NCBI RefSeq assembly: GCF_000304475.1
Contig: NC_018943.1
Location: 806,001-870,000, forward strand
Direction of reading: 5' to 3'
Source: Kazachstania africana CBS 2517
Lineage: Eukaryota > Ascomycota > Saccharomycetes > Saccharomycetales > Saccharomycetaceae
Length of the DNA: 64,000 nt
The notes under the pieces were generated by a model. It was not told where the DNA came from. It did no database searches and was given only the letters and a program-made list of their open reading frames with translations. Made by a program: the position numbers and the translations under genes. This document shows, piece by piece, positions 47,796 through 58,192 of this stretch; the first letter of the stretch is position 1; every line of letters starts with the position of its first letter.

Positions 47796-49955
47796 ATGAG
47801 TTCTAGAGCAATCAGGAAGTTGCAAAATGATGAGGAATTATTAGCATCTCTTCTAGCGTCCAATAAGGCGCCTTCTAGAAACGAAAAGACACAACAACAG
47901 TCGAAGCAAGTCAATTTATTTGCTTTAATGGATGATGACGAAAGCTCTTATGAAAGCGAAGATGCAGTTGAAGTACCAGCATCAGAAGGAATGAAATCTC
48001 ATGAGAAAGTTGTTGCTTCAAGTGCTAACGACGAAGGGGAAGTTAGAAAGGTAGTTTTGCAAACCAAATCTCAAAAGAGGAGGAACAAAAAGAACAAGAA
48101 GAAAAAGGGAAAAAACTCATGCGTCCCAAAAAATAACGACGAAGATACTTTTAATGATGATGATCTAGATAAACTGTTACAGCACTTTCAAAAACGAGAT
48201 ATTAAGGATTTTGGTCTAAATGTGACAAATGTTAACCACAGTGATGAGTTCTTCACGGCTTCCGAATCCGACAATGGCTCAGATGATGAAATCTCAAGTA
48301 CTGATATCATCGAAAATGACTTACTTGACGATACATATTTCTCTAAATTCCCTATTCATACTATCAAATATGCCAAAAGATTTTTCAACACGGATTTCAA
48401 AAAATTAGACCCTCATCAGGAATTCAAACTATTATTTGATGATATTTCTGCAGAATCTCTGGAAGACATCGACTCAATGTCATCTACTTCTATTTCGCCT
48501 CAGCAGTTGAAGCAAATTCAAAAAATGAAAAGATTAGTAAGGAATTGGGGCGGTAAGGACCACAGAAATGTACCTAACGGCCCTGGTGGTAGTGTCCATC
48601 GTCTTCAATTCACTAAGGTAAGGGACGATTGGCTTCCAACACCAAGAGGCGAATTAAATATGAGACTTTTGACAAGTGACGAGTTAATGGATTGGCAGCT
48701 ATGGCAGCGTCCACTTGATTGGAAAGATGTCATTGAACAAGACTTGAAAAGCTGGCAGAAGTATGTCACCTTCTATAAATTTGAGCCACTAAATCCAGAT
48801 TCAAATAAAGCAGCAATGACAGAATTCTATATGAGCGTCATATTACATCCAGATCATGAAGCATTGATTAGTTTGATTGCCTCTAAATTCCCATACCATG
48901 TACCAGGTCTTCTTCAGGTTGCACTCATAACAATAAGACAAGGAGATAAATCAAATACTAACGGATTATTACAAAGAGCCCTTTTTGTTTTTGATCGTGC
49001 CTTGAAATCAAACGTGAAATTTGATGGGACTTCGTTTCAATTACCATATATCTACTTCTTTAACAGACAGTTTTACTTAACAATTTTCAGATATATCCTT
49101 TCATTAGCTCAAAGAGGTGCCTTTGCTACTGCAGGTGAGTGGTGCAAGGTATTATGGTCATTAAGTCCCTTGGAAGATCCATTAGGATGTAGGTATTTCT
49201 TAGATCATTATTTGTTATTAAACTCTGAATACCGATACATTATAGATCTGTCAAAATCTTCCCTAGCTAACACTTATAGACAATGGTACACACTGGGATT
49301 AGCGCTGGGTACTGTATTAAGTTACTTAAAGATTGAGGAGACTGAATTAGCCAAATTAGAATTAATGAAATGTTTTAAGCACCACCCGTTAGCCATAGCT
49401 ATGCTATTTATCGACAAATTAGCAGGAGACAGATGTCTTGTGGGAGGTTTGGATATTTCTGCTAGTCCCGCAGAACAAATCGAATGTAAAGCATACCTTG
49501 CAAGATTTTCTTTATTATGGAAGGGCCACGAAGAGATCAAGTTCTTATATGACGAGATAAGTAAAATCTTGAGTGATTACCAAAATAACAAAATTGAACT
49601 ATCGTTCTTAATGGGTTCTGTAGATGAGGAATCTGAACACCCATTTTTTATTAAAGGTATTCCTGTGAATTTACTAAGATTTGTTGTCCTTTCAGAGGAA
49701 TCATCAGTAATGGCAAGTATTCCCTCATATGTTTGGTCGGATTACGAAGTATTTGAGTTTGATGTACTCCCACCACTTGCAAGAGATAGAGAATCATTGG
49801 AAGTTATAGAGACCGTTAAGAGCTTCGTGAATGACAGGGATCTTGCTACTAATCAAGCAGTGAGGATGCAAGATGACCAGCTTTTAGCACAAATAAGGCA
49901 GCTATCATTGGACCAATATCTACAAGAAAACCCAAATGCCGCTCCTGAAATTTGA
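47796..49955 (+). CDS. RQC1: Rqc1, ribosome quality-control complex subunit (TCF25 family)
   Basis: This 719-residue protein (S. cerevisiae: 723) has an acidic amino segment and then a strongly basic patch (residues about 90-108, KSQKRRNKKNKKKKGK). The TCF25 domain occupies the helical carboxy two thirds (about 230-600). Rqc1 works with Ltn1, Rqc2 and Cdc48 on stalled 60S subunits. The poly-basic patch can itself stall ribosomes and limits Rqc1 level in S. cerevisiae; it is retained here. It is convergent with STE12. Confidence 0.96.
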   Translation: MSSRAIRKLQNDEELLASLLASNKAPSRNEKTQQQSKQVNLFALMDDDESSYESEDAVEVPASEGMKSHEKVVASSANDEGEVRKVVLQTKSQKRRNKKNKKKKGKNSCVPKNNDEDTFNDDDLDKLLQHFQKRDIKDFGLNVTNVNHSDEFFTASESDNGSDDEISSTDIIENDLLDDTYFSKFPIHTIKYAKRFFNTDFKKLDPHQEFKLLFDDISAESLEDIDSMSSTSISPQQLKQIQKMKRLVRNWGGKDHRNVPNGPGGSVHRLQFTKVRDDWLPTPRGELNMRLLTSDELMDWQLWQRPLDWKDVIEQDLKSWQKYVTFYKFEPLNPDSNKAAMTEFYMSVILHPDHEALISLIASKFPYHVPGLLQVALITIRQGDKSNTNGLLQRALFVFDRALKSNVKFDGTSFQLPYIYFFNRQFYLTIFRYILSLAQRGAFATAGEWCKVLWSLSPLEDPLGCRYFLDHYLLLNSEYRYIIDLSKSSLANTYRQWYTLGLALGTVLSYLKIEETELAKLELMKCFKHHPLAIAMLFIDKLAGDRCLVGGLDISASPAEQIECKAYLARFSLLWKGHEEIKFLYDEISKILSDYQNNKIELSFLMGSVDEESEHPFFIKGIPVNLLRFVVLSEESSVMASIPSYVWSDYEVFEFDVLPPLARDRESLEVIETVKSFVNDRDLATNQAVRMQDDQLLAQIRQLSLDQYLQENPNAAPEI

Positions 49956-50082
49956 ATTTTACCATATATTATATATATTATTAAGAGACTTCATAAAAAA
50001 TCATTACTTGTAGTTACAACTTTATCAATATTATAGAATAAGAGATATTTACATGCCAAGATTCGTACAACAAAAACTTTTG

Positions 50083-51891
50083 TTATTTTTGCCACGACTT
50101 TTCTAATGTCTTATTTTGTATATTAGCCTGTAATTGCTTGGCACTTTCCTTAATCTTATCTTGAATGCTTGACTTACTTTCCCTAGTATATGATTCTGAG
50201 GAGCGATGTGCCGGTTTTGTGACTTTCCGCTGTCTTGAAAATTGGTTACCTGTTGATGAGTTTGGTTGATTTATCATAAAGGGTCTTCTTACGAATTTTG
50301 GTGTCTTCTGGGGATAATACATTGGATAATTTGCTGGTGTTCCCACAGAGACAAAAGGACCCTGAGCCCATGGGTACGCATTTGCGGGCCTGAAACCAGG
50401 TGTATAAGAATTAATGGCGTGGGCTGGCGATGGCTGTAATAAATTCCAATCAAATGGTTCGGCCTGAAACTCTTTATTATATACGTTCTGTGGAGTAAAA
50501 ATGCCTTCGAAACCGATCATGGGTTGCTCTATCGTTTGAGCTAGAATCTCCGTAGGGTATTGGTTATAGCCGGGAGACTGATATAAATTTGCAGTGCGCA
50601 TAGCCTCATAACTTCCGTAGCGTTGATTGGGATTGAACATATTTTCATAGCCTTTAGTAGATTTTCTTCTATCATTCATTTTAAGTGGTTCGTTCTCCTC
50701 CAACCCGTCAAGTTGTAAAAGTTCCTGGGTATAATCTCTTGATTTTCTACTGCTCTTCGGCGTTTTACCAGTGGTGGAATTTGGGTTCTTCTTGCCATAT
50801 TGAAAATTCGAGAATATATGTTCTTCAAAAGGATTAACATTCGATCCATACATATTTGTCGAAGAAACCGTTTCTAGTATATCCGAGTTTAGAGGGCCTA
50901 GTTTATCCTCTTCGTTAGAGTAGTCAATATCAACGGGGAAATAATCTAGAGAAAAATCGTTCATTTCGTTGTTTATGCTTTCTTTGTGCTTAAGAATACT
51001 AGAAGGTCGAGTCTCAGCTTGAACTGGGTCAGAAGTATCAAATAGCGTTGGAGAAGAATCTCTGGATGATTGCAAAGTCCTAATCATAGGGTCCAACCCC
51101 CGCGAATCCGTAGATCGCGATTCTCTCTTTTCTTCGTCTGATAGTGACGCCAAGGTATCGTCTTCAGTTTTCAAAAAACCCGAATACATTCTATTATTTT
51201 CTTTAGCATCTTCTAACTTCACATTCGTACTTTCCAAAGTATTCTTCTTTATCGTAACATGCTTGACTAATTGATCATATAAAGATTGTCCCATATAAGA
51301 GTCATATTGGAATGAGTATGCTGGCTCGTTAGTGGCCTTAGTAGTCGATGCGTGGCCGGATGCTTCTCTTTTCAAATCTCTTTCCAAGGCGTCAGCAAAT
51401 AACTTATCGTGCGGGACACTAAACCAAAAGAAGACCTTCTGTTTCTTCTGAGTCTTTAAACATGAATTTCTAAATAAAAATGCAAGAAATTCTGATTTAG
51501 GCAGTTCCAACGTTGCATCAATTCCACATTTCAAATTTCTTAAGTCTGAAAATATACCTTCTTCAAATTTCTTCTTTTGCACAATTTTCCTTCCAAACTT
51601 TTGCATTCTATACATGCAACATTTTACAATATCAGTACCGGTAATGTAATATAAATTATTCCAAAAGACACATGATACAAATCCCATTTCATTATTGAGA
51701 TAATATCTTCTGATAACCTGGTTTTCTTGCCAATTGACAGGCGCTGTCGTCAAAAAGTATTTTAGCTCATCTATCAGAACTAGCGCTTCTTCTACCTCCT
51801 CAGGAGTTGATTGAATGACCTCAGTACTTCCTTCCACTTCGTTCTTCAATATGGATTCAGTTCTTTCCTTTGATAGTTGTATCTTCATCAT
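50083..51891 (-). CDS. STE12: Ste12, transcription factor of mating and filamentous growth
   Basis: This 602-residue protein is shorter than S. cerevisiae Ste12 (688). The amino STE-type homeodomain-like DNA-binding domain (about 40-205) is very well conserved, including TAPVNWQENQ and YYITGTDIVKCCMYRMQKFG. The middle is Ser-rich and probably the Dig1/Dig2- and MAPK-responsive region. The carboxy end is poorly conserved. A second ATG follows immediately (51888). TGAAACA and TGAAACC pheromone-response-like elements lie 130-225 bp upstream. In S. cerevisiae it is YHR084W; here it is interleaved with YDR-type genes. Confidence 0.97.
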   Translation of the reverse strand: MMKIQLSKERTESILKNEVEGSTEVIQSTPEEVEEALVLIDELKYFLTTAPVNWQENQVIRRYYLNNEMGFVSCVFWNNLYYITGTDIVKCCMYRMQKFGRKIVQKKKFEEGIFSDLRNLKCGIDATLELPKSEFLAFLFRNSCLKTQKKQKVFFWFSVPHDKLFADALERDLKREASGHASTTKATNEPAYSFQYDSYMGQSLYDQLVKHVTIKKNTLESTNVKLEDAKENNRMYSGFLKTEDDTLASLSDEEKRESRSTDSRGLDPMIRTLQSSRDSSPTLFDTSDPVQAETRPSSILKHKESINNEMNDFSLDYFPVDIDYSNEEDKLGPLNSDILETVSSTNMYGSNVNPFEEHIFSNFQYGKKNPNSTTGKTPKSSRKSRDYTQELLQLDGLEENEPLKMNDRRKSTKGYENMFNPNQRYGSYEAMRTANLYQSPGYNQYPTEILAQTIEQPMIGFEGIFTPQNVYNKEFQAEPFDWNLLQPSPAHAINSYTPGFRPANAYPWAQGPFVSVGTPANYPMYYPQKTPKFVRRPFMINQPNSSTGNQFSRQRKVTKPAHRSSESYTRESKSSIQDKIKESAKQLQANIQNKTLEKSWQK

Positions 51892-52294
51892 AATACCTAT
51901 CTCTGTTTTGAAATTGTATCTTCCAATTGTGAAATGGTATTTTGCGGGTAAAATGAACTTGACTTGAAATTAGAGAGTGTTAAGGACAGGTTTTAGAAAC
52001 AAAACATTTATGATGAGAATTGAAACCTTTTTAAGTGTCTCAGATAAATATAAAACACGATTACTCAGATTTCGGATTGTGCAGCAAGCACAATGGCCTT
52101 GCGTCAGCTTGAAACATTTTGAGGTTCTTTTTTTTTTTTTTTTTTTTCGTCTCGAACCTCATCATGCAGTATCTCGCAAAATAACGTTATTTTGGCGGAA
52201 CTTTAAAAATGGGAAGAATGATCTTCTCTCAATTATTCTTAAATGTATTTAAGGTTTATTAGCATCTCCTTACCGAAGTACCTATGAAAGACTG
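51892..52294. promoter_or_regulatory. STE12 promoter with pheromone-response-like elements and a T20 tract
   Basis: TGAAACC at 52021-52027 and TGAAACA at 52110-52116 match the Ste12 site. A run of about 20 T (52128-52147) is flanked by GAGGTTC (52121-52127) and GAACCTC (52154-52160), a 7-bp inverted repeat. No gene is seen. Confidence 0.55.
52110..52116 (+). promoter_or_regulatory. TGAAACA pheromone-response element upstream of STE12
   Basis: This is an exact PRE core 219 bp before the STE12 start. The match suggests autoregulation, which is known for STE12 in S. cerevisiae. Confidence 0.5.
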
Positions 52295-54295
52295 TTAGCC
52301 TTTCAATTGGACCTTGTAATCTAGAATTCGTAGTAATGCCTTTAAAGGATAAACAGGTGCTAAGCTCATTGAGAATATAATATTAGCAGCATCGCCTTTA
52401 CTAAGTTTTTCAACATAAAGATTTATATCTGAGGTCGTGAGTCTTTTGAAGCTGCCTTGGTTACTAGAATATACTGACTTCATTGCACCACAAATAGCTT
52501 TTCGTTGGCCAACTGTGGCGGGTTCCTGTCTCCATCTGGTGAATTTTGTAAAATTCTTTATTTTACCTTCAGAAGCGGCACTGAGAGTTTTTATTACCTC
52601 ATTAACCTTGCCTGAAATATTGAGTAGATCGCCGTCTTTTATGAGTTCCCTTGGTATAAACTTACCAGGGATCTCATATCGTAAATGTTTAGGGACCAAA
52701 CGACACAATTTTAATGTGTAGAATGTGGATTTGTTCTCATCCTTTTCCTTGGATAATCTTAAATGGCTCTCGTTATGTAAGGGAAATGCCCAAGCATTTG
52801 TTGAATATTTGACCCAGGGATATTCTGATTTCAAAATGAACTTTACTTCCTTTGCTGTCGTTGACGATTTTGAATAATCACTCGTACCACCGTCAGGCTT
52901 AGAAATTTTGCAGAATTCAGCGAAACTTCCAAAGGTCGTTAATGTTAGTTCCAAGGAATTCATAGCTTGTAGAGATTTCTTGAAGTCTTCATAAGCTTTT
53001 TGAGTCTTTTCGATTTCTAGTTTCTTCTTTTCATATAATAGCTGACTTTTACGTTCCATCTCTTTTTTTATCTCGTTCAAATCATCCAATGTAGCATCAT
53101 CCAAATCTCCTTCAAAATTTGTTATTCCTGTTAGGGTCGGAATTGATATTATACCCACATTAGATGCACCTACAAAGTCAATGATATGGCAATATGCCTT
53201 TGAATGATGAAGGCGCAGTCCACGACCTATCATTTGAACCATAAGTGACCTAGATTTAGTTGGTCTGCAAAGAAGAAGACAATCAATATTTGGCATATCT
53301 GTACCTTCGGTAAATATACCACAGTTCATCAGCACTTCAATTTTACCCTCTCGGAATTCTTGGATAATCGCATCTCTATGATGTTCTTTTGTATCAGAGG
53401 TGACATATTCTGCTTTTACTCCATTTTTGATGAAAACATCATGCAAAGATTTGACGTGAGCAATGTCTACAGCAAATAGTAAAGTAGATCGTAGATTATC
53501 TTTTTCACGTTTATGTAAATATGATTTTAACACAATTTTATTGACTTCTTCAGTATTCATTACCTTAGATAGACTGTCCAGCTTAAAGTCTACATTTGAG
53601 GATAATGTTTCCACCTTGGATAAATCTACATCAACATTTACTGTCGTAAATTTCCCCTCACATAACCATTTTTCGTCAATCATTTTTAAGATCCCACGAT
53701 GATATACGATTTCATCTATAACAGTTGACAAAGCTTTGTTGTCTGCCCTTTCAAATGTAGCACTAAACCCAATTACAGGAATTTTAGAACCTGCTGTGTT
53801 GGCCCCAAAATGACTCAAGATCTTGATATAAGAATTCGCTACAGCATGGTGTGCCTCATCGACAATTATCAAATCAATATTATTATTCTTGTACTTATCG
53901 AGTCTCCTGACAAGTGACTGAATAGACGCAATAACAATATCGGATTCTTCAATCGAGCAATGGAACTTGCCCATTTCCAACTGCACGCGCGCTTGTGGGA
54001 AGAACTTTTGGATGGTACCGGAGGCTTGTAGAGCCAGTTCTCTCCTATGTACTAGCACTAAGGCCTTGTAATCGGGTTTATTACTGGCTTCCTTCAATTG
54101 CTGAATCAGATTCGAAAAAATAACAGTCTTTCCTCCACCTGTAGCTAATGAAACACCTATCCTGGTTGTCCCATTTTTGATAGATTGAATGCATGAGTTT
54201 ATTGCATCTTGTTGATAATCGCGAAGGGCCAAGGTAGATTGCTGTCTTACACAACTAGCCACAACACTAAATTGCCTAAACAAACATCTTCGCAT
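52295..54295 (-). CDS. IRC3: Irc3, mitochondrial DEAH-type DNA helicase
   Basis: This 666-residue protein (S. cerevisiae about 689) starts with a basic mitochondrial presequence (MRRCLFRQFSVVASCVRQQ). Helicase motif I is TGGGKT (52-57), motif II is DEAHH (about 146), and motif VI is QMIGRGLRLH. A long carboxy tail specific to this family follows. Irc3 preserves mitochondrial DNA by remodelling branched structures. Its neighbours GPI8 and UBX5 follow S. cerevisiae order. Confidence 0.96.
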   Translation of the reverse strand: MRRCLFRQFSVVASCVRQQSTLALRDYQQDAINSCIQSIKNGTTRIGVSLATGGGKTVIFSNLIQQLKEASNKPDYKALVLVHRRELALQASGTIQKFFPQARVQLEMGKFHCSIEESDIVIASIQSLVRRLDKYKNNNIDLIIVDEAHHAVANSYIKILSHFGANTAGSKIPVIGFSATFERADNKALSTVIDEIVYHRGILKMIDEKWLCEGKFTTVNVDVDLSKVETLSSNVDFKLDSLSKVMNTEEVNKIVLKSYLHKREKDNLRSTLLFAVDIAHVKSLHDVFIKNGVKAEYVTSDTKEHHRDAIIQEFREGKIEVLMNCGIFTEGTDMPNIDCLLLCRPTKSRSLMVQMIGRGLRLHHSKAYCHIIDFVGASNVGIISIPTLTGITNFEGDLDDATLDDLNEIKKEMERKSQLLYEKKKLEIEKTQKAYEDFKKSLQAMNSLELTLTTFGSFAEFCKISKPDGGTSDYSKSSTTAKEVKFILKSEYPWVKYSTNAWAFPLHNESHLRLSKEKDENKSTFYTLKLCRLVPKHLRYEIPGKFIPRELIKDGDLLNISGKVNEVIKTLSAASEGKIKNFTKFTRWRQEPATVGQRKAICGAMKSVYSSNQGSFKRLTTSDINLYVEKLSKGDAANIIFSMSLAPVYPLKALLRILDYKVQLKG

Positions 54296-54872
54296 CTACT
54301 AGCAATTAGATAAATCTTGGATGGAGATAGTCGTTTTGAGAGGCTCATTATGCATTTGTTAAAGTACGATCGATATTATACACATTCGCGTAATGTATTT
54401 ACTACCGATTGAAAAACATGAGGCGTCACATAACGGATAGTTACATACACTCTCGCCTAATAGTACTTTAACTGAGGACGTTGTTTGAAAATATGGTGAG
54501 GGGCAGCTTTGCCACTCTTCCCATATTCGTACAGCGTTTGAGTTTATATTGAATGCATCTCGTAATAGACTACTATATGTCTATATCATCATCCCGTAAC
54601 ACACCTTGTGTGTCAACATTTCAATGCCCAATCTGGTACGCCATTTGGATGTTGGAACAAATGTTCCTTTCCTGAGAGCGCGATTGAGCATTCCATAAGG
54701 ACTGGTGTCACTAAGCTATTTATTCATAGATGCTTGGGTAGTATTCTTTGAAGTCCGAATTAGAAACGGTACATTTTGCAATGTTCCAGATGGTTTATTC
54801 ATGAAAATATTATTTAAATAAATGTTTGATGTATATTATAAAAAGAACCTTCGAGAAGAGGGATGCACATGA
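54296..54872. other. IRC3 promoter / GPI8 3' region
   Basis: These 577 bp lie between two leftward genes. The region contains short ORF-free sequence with no clear repeat. TGTTGGAACAAA near 54653 resembles an LTR start but has no partner. Confidence 0.45.
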
Positions 54873-56000
54873 TCAATACTTGTGTAGCACGAATAGGGCC
54901 ACAATTGAAAAAAGAATAGAGCCAGCGGTAAGTGACAGGTCATACATGCTGTTTGAACTATCATTTTCTTCATCCAGGTGCTGATTCAGAGAACCAACTT
55001 TTTTGAAATATTTGACATCAGTAGTACCATCCATAGCCGCCGTGTCGGTCTTTGAATTCTGCTCTAGTAGGGAAGTTAAAATCTTGTTGGTCGCAACCTT
55101 CTTTCCAAGATCTTCGGTACTATCAGGTAAAATATTTTGGACACTAGCAAAAAAGTCAGTAATCAAAATATCCTTTGGGTCTCTTTCCATCAAATCAGTC
55201 CTTACACCAACGTGTGAGTGTACTTTTTCGAACGTGTAAGAATCAACCAAATCCTGTAACGTTAAATTTGAGCTCTTTTCTATTTGTTCCATAAACTCCA
55301 AAGTGTAATACGTAAATCTGTCAATGACTGCAACACCGATTTCGACGTCAGAATGATGGGAATAAGAACTTTCGTCTAGTTCACTTGAACCTACGGCCAA
55401 AATGTTTGGAGAATAGAACTTGGAATACATCGTATTTGCTTGACATGTGTCTATCATGAAAAAAATCTCATTATACCTCTTCTTTTCGTGCATCTGAGCA
55501 AATGCATCTGCTATATCTTCTGAGGCAATCTCTTCAGCGTCTTGGAACTTCAAAAAATCATCACCGCCATGGCCAGTCATGTAGATAAAAATGTTTGAAT
55601 TTTCATCAGTTAACAATCTCTTTGATTTTGGCTGATCTTCTGACCATCTATCTGTCAATAGCCTTATGAAATTTTCTACGGTTACTTCATAACCTCTATA
55701 ATCTACCTCGACAGATTCACCATAGAGATCAATAGCGTGATCCTTGTTATTGAAAACACTACCAGGAAATAAGTTTCTTGAATTACAAGCGACGTCATCA
55801 CTTAACATCAGAATAATCTGTGAATCGGGTATACCTAATCTTTTAACTGTTCTGTACATACTTAATACATTTGCCATATGTCTATAGTTAAACCAAAATC
55901 TTGAAGTTGAAACTAATACGGCCCAATTATTGGTATGCTCTGCACTCACAGTTGCGAGCATTTGTAGAACAAACAGAAACACTACTGACCAAATACGCAT
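54873..56000 (-). CDS. GPI8: Gpi8, catalytic subunit of GPI transamidase
   Basis: This 375-residue protein is shorter than S. cerevisiae Gpi8 (411). It has a signal peptide (1-20), a C13 (legumain-like) caspase-fold protease domain with H144 in MTGHGGDD and C186 in IDTCQAN, and a single hydrophobic segment at the carboxy end. In the ER membrane it removes the GPI-attachment signal and couples the protein to the GPI anchor with Gaa1, Gpi16, Gpi17 and Gab1. Both catalytic residues are intact. Confidence 0.98.
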   Translation of the reverse strand: MRIWSVVFLFVLQMLATVSAEHTNNWAVLVSTSRFWFNYRHMANVLSMYRTVKRLGIPDSQIILMLSDDVACNSRNLFPGSVFNNKDHAIDLYGESVEVDYRGYEVTVENFIRLLTDRWSEDQPKSKRLLTDENSNIFIYMTGHGGDDFLKFQDAEEIASEDIADAFAQMHEKKRYNEIFFMIDTCQANTMYSKFYSPNILAVGSSELDESSYSHHSDVEIGVAVIDRFTYYTLEFMEQIEKSSNLTLQDLVDSYTFEKVHSHVGVRTDLMERDPKDILITDFFASVQNILPDSTEDLGKKVATNKILTSLLEQNSKTDTAAMDGTTDVKYFKKVGSLNQHLDEENDSSNSMYDLSLTAGSILFSIVALFVLHKY

Positions 56001-56310
56001 GGTTTTATAGATGTAATATCGGGGTGATTTATGTTTCTTGCTAAACGGTTTCTAGGTGTTATGAGGCCTTTTAATTATAGTAATGGAATCTGTAGTGTCC
56101 CTCTCGTGATTTGTTTTAATATTTCATCTCTTAATATGATCGACATTTTCTTAGTCAACTTAACCACTAAACAAATAAATTTGATAATGCGCTTAGCACA
56201 ACCCAGACATCACATTATAAGAGATTTCACTATAAGAGTATATTAAACCTTCTATTTATTTGTGGTAAATGAATCAATGTATATATGAGTAGTATGAATG
56301 TTGTTTTCAA
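56001..56310. other. GPI8 promoter / UBX5 3' region
   Basis: These 310 bp are AT-rich with no feature beyond the GPI8 promoter and the UBX5 3' flank. The 71-codon frame at 56031-56246 shows no recognisable product. Confidence 0.45.
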
Positions 56311-57726
56311 TTAATCATTTTCCTTTTCTAGCAGTACTGAACTGTTCTTGAGTCCTGCGTCTTCAATAGTCATATCCAGCTTGTCTATGAGGTTCTCTCT
56401 ACCATGATCACTCAAAAGAAACTTGCAGTCTTTGAATTCCTCCAGTTCGTGCTTAATAAACTGATAAATGGTGCGTACAGTATCTTCTGAAGCATTAAAC
56501 CTTCTAACAATTCTTTTGCCGTCTCCTGTGCGTATTTGTATTCTGGTGGTGATGCCTGGTTTATTCGGGGGTTCTGAATGTGTTGCAGGTACAATCGAGT
56601 CAAATGGGTCCAGTTCTACTTGTTCATCTTCTTCATTAGTATGATGTTCTTCAAGAACAGCAGATTTGTCAGGCGAGACCCCAAGAGATTCTCTGATAGC
56701 GAATTCCATTTGTTGTTCCTCAGTTAATTCTGTTGGATCCAACTCTGGGGTAGGTTCTTTTATTGTTGGGTTTACTGAATTTGGATCCAAGGAAAATTCT
56801 TCCAGAAACTTATTGACCTCGGTTATGAACTCTATTGGTGTGGGCACAGAACGATTCCATTGTTTTAATCGTTCTCCCGTTATAGAGTCAAGAATTGCAA
56901 TATGAGGTAAATCGTTCTTATCTTTAACACCATAGAAGTTCAGATATGGTTTAGCATTCGTAGATTCAAATTGATATTGTAAAAAAACAAAGGACTTTCT
57001 GATCAAATGTTTAACGTCTCTAGAGGCCCAAAGGTCCCTATTCAATTGTTGGCATTGAAAGATCCCCGTATCCTGAATATTTATCATGATCCATTTTTTA
57101 GAGTCTCTAGCCTTCGCTCTTGCTTCATCTAATGATATTCTTGACATTACATCAAAGGGAGGTCTGAACAATTTTGCCAACTTTTCTTCTTTGGTCAAAG
57201 TTCTTGGTCTTCTAACCATTCTATTCACCTCCTGTACGTTCCCATCTTCGTCCAACTCCACAACCGTCTCTTCAGCATACTCATAATCTGATTCTGAATC
57301 TCCACTGTTGGAAAAATCCGAATAATCACCCTCTAGATGCTGATTGAAAACGCCTCTTGGTCTGGAATGATCAAACATGTCATCAGCATTGCGAGTCAAA
57401 GGGTTAAAACTTCCTCCAATCCCGCCATATGTCCCATGAAAAACGTGCGTATCTGTCAAAGTCTCGTGTCTAGCTTCATCGGGAGGCCTGACATATTCCT
57501 CCTGTGATTCTTGGTATGCTTCATTCTGTAATCTTTCGGCCATTTCAGAGTCAGCAGTACTGTTATGAATATGACTGTCACTAGTTTGTAAGCTGCTGCC
57601 ATGCTCAAAAAATAATGAAATTGCAATGTCTAAATTGCCATCAGCCATTTCAATGAATTGTCTGGCAACGTTGGAGTCCTCAGTACTCGTAATCGCCATA
57701 AAATTGTCTATCTGTTCCTGTGACAT
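56311..57726 (-). CDS. UBX5: Ubx5, UBA-UAS-UBX Cdc48 adaptor
   Basis: This 471-residue protein (S. cerevisiae: 500) has a UBA-like domain (about 3-42, FIEMADGNLDIAISLFF) and a UAS thioredoxin-like domain (about 180-305, with WIMINIQD). An acidic stretch follows with a UIM-like segment (EQQMEFAIRESLG, about 342-354). The UBX domain is the last 80 residues. Ubx5 links Cdc48 to ubiquitylated substrates and to Cul3, and acts on DNA-protein crosslinks and Rpb1 turnover. It is divergent from PEX3. Confidence 0.96.
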   Translation of the reverse strand: MSQEQIDNFMAITSTEDSNVARQFIEMADGNLDIAISLFFEHGSSLQTSDSHIHNSTADSEMAERLQNEAYQESQEEYVRPPDEARHETLTDTHVFHGTYGGIGGSFNPLTRNADDMFDHSRPRGVFNQHLEGDYSDFSNSGDSESDYEYAEETVVELDEDGNVQEVNRMVRRPRTLTKEEKLAKLFRPPFDVMSRISLDEARAKARDSKKWIMINIQDTGIFQCQQLNRDLWASRDVKHLIRKSFVFLQYQFESTNAKPYLNFYGVKDKNDLPHIAILDSITGERLKQWNRSVPTPIEFITEVNKFLEEFSLDPNSVNPTIKEPTPELDPTELTEEQQMEFAIRESLGVSPDKSAVLEEHHTNEEDEQVELDPFDSIVPATHSEPPNKPGITTRIQIRTGDGKRIVRRFNASEDTVRTIYQFIKHELEEFKDCKFLLSDHGRENLIDKLDMTIEDAGLKNSSVLLEKEND

Positions 57727-58192
57727 TTTGTTTCTAATATGTATAGCTATTCTTCTACTATTCTCTCATATACACTGAGCCTCTATATGTTGTTGTGAAT
57801 AAGTCGCTATAGTTGTCTAATATGCATCACCATAACCCACACTGTAAATAGTCATATATTTATTATAGTGGAACGAAATTTTGAGAGATGCGCTCATTAC
57901 CCGGAAATACACCTTTTTAAGGAATATTTACAACATGTATGTCACATTCTATATGGTGTTTATTATTTGATGTTACTACTGCTGACTAGTTGTAATTGAT
58001 CGGTATACATCCAATTGAATCACGGTATCTTATACTTAACGTGGTCGGTGTTTCTTGATTTTATTTGGGCTAAGCTATTTTTCACAGTGTTATCGAACTT
58101 CCGAAAGAATTGAATCATTGGTTAAAAGCAGATTAACGTCAATTTTATAGTATCAAAGAGCAAACTTGTCGAGCCTCAAGAACCGTCTAAGT
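57727..58192. promoter_or_regulatory. Divergent UBX5 / PEX3 promoter
   Basis: These are 466 AT-rich bases. I see no perfect oleate-response element or other specific motif. TTG-initiated codons upstream of PEX3 (58166) are open but are not taken as the start. Confidence 0.5.

Noticed and set aside
52148..52163. B-box-like GGTTCGAGAC on the minus strand near the STE12 promoter, suggesting a tRNA
   Set aside because: No A box, no acceptor stem and no cloverleaf pairing; the T20 tract would not terminate it in that orientation.
54650..54665. TGTTGGAACAAA as the start of another LTR
   Set aside because: No matching TTCCAACA or similar end within a plausible distance, and no nearby tRNA gene.
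58166..58192. Non-ATG extensions at PEX3 and likewise at COG4, MRPS28, MRX8 and SKP1
   Set aside because: These open codons begin with TTG or GTG; yeast initiates overwhelmingly at ATG, and the first ATG gives the expected family start.
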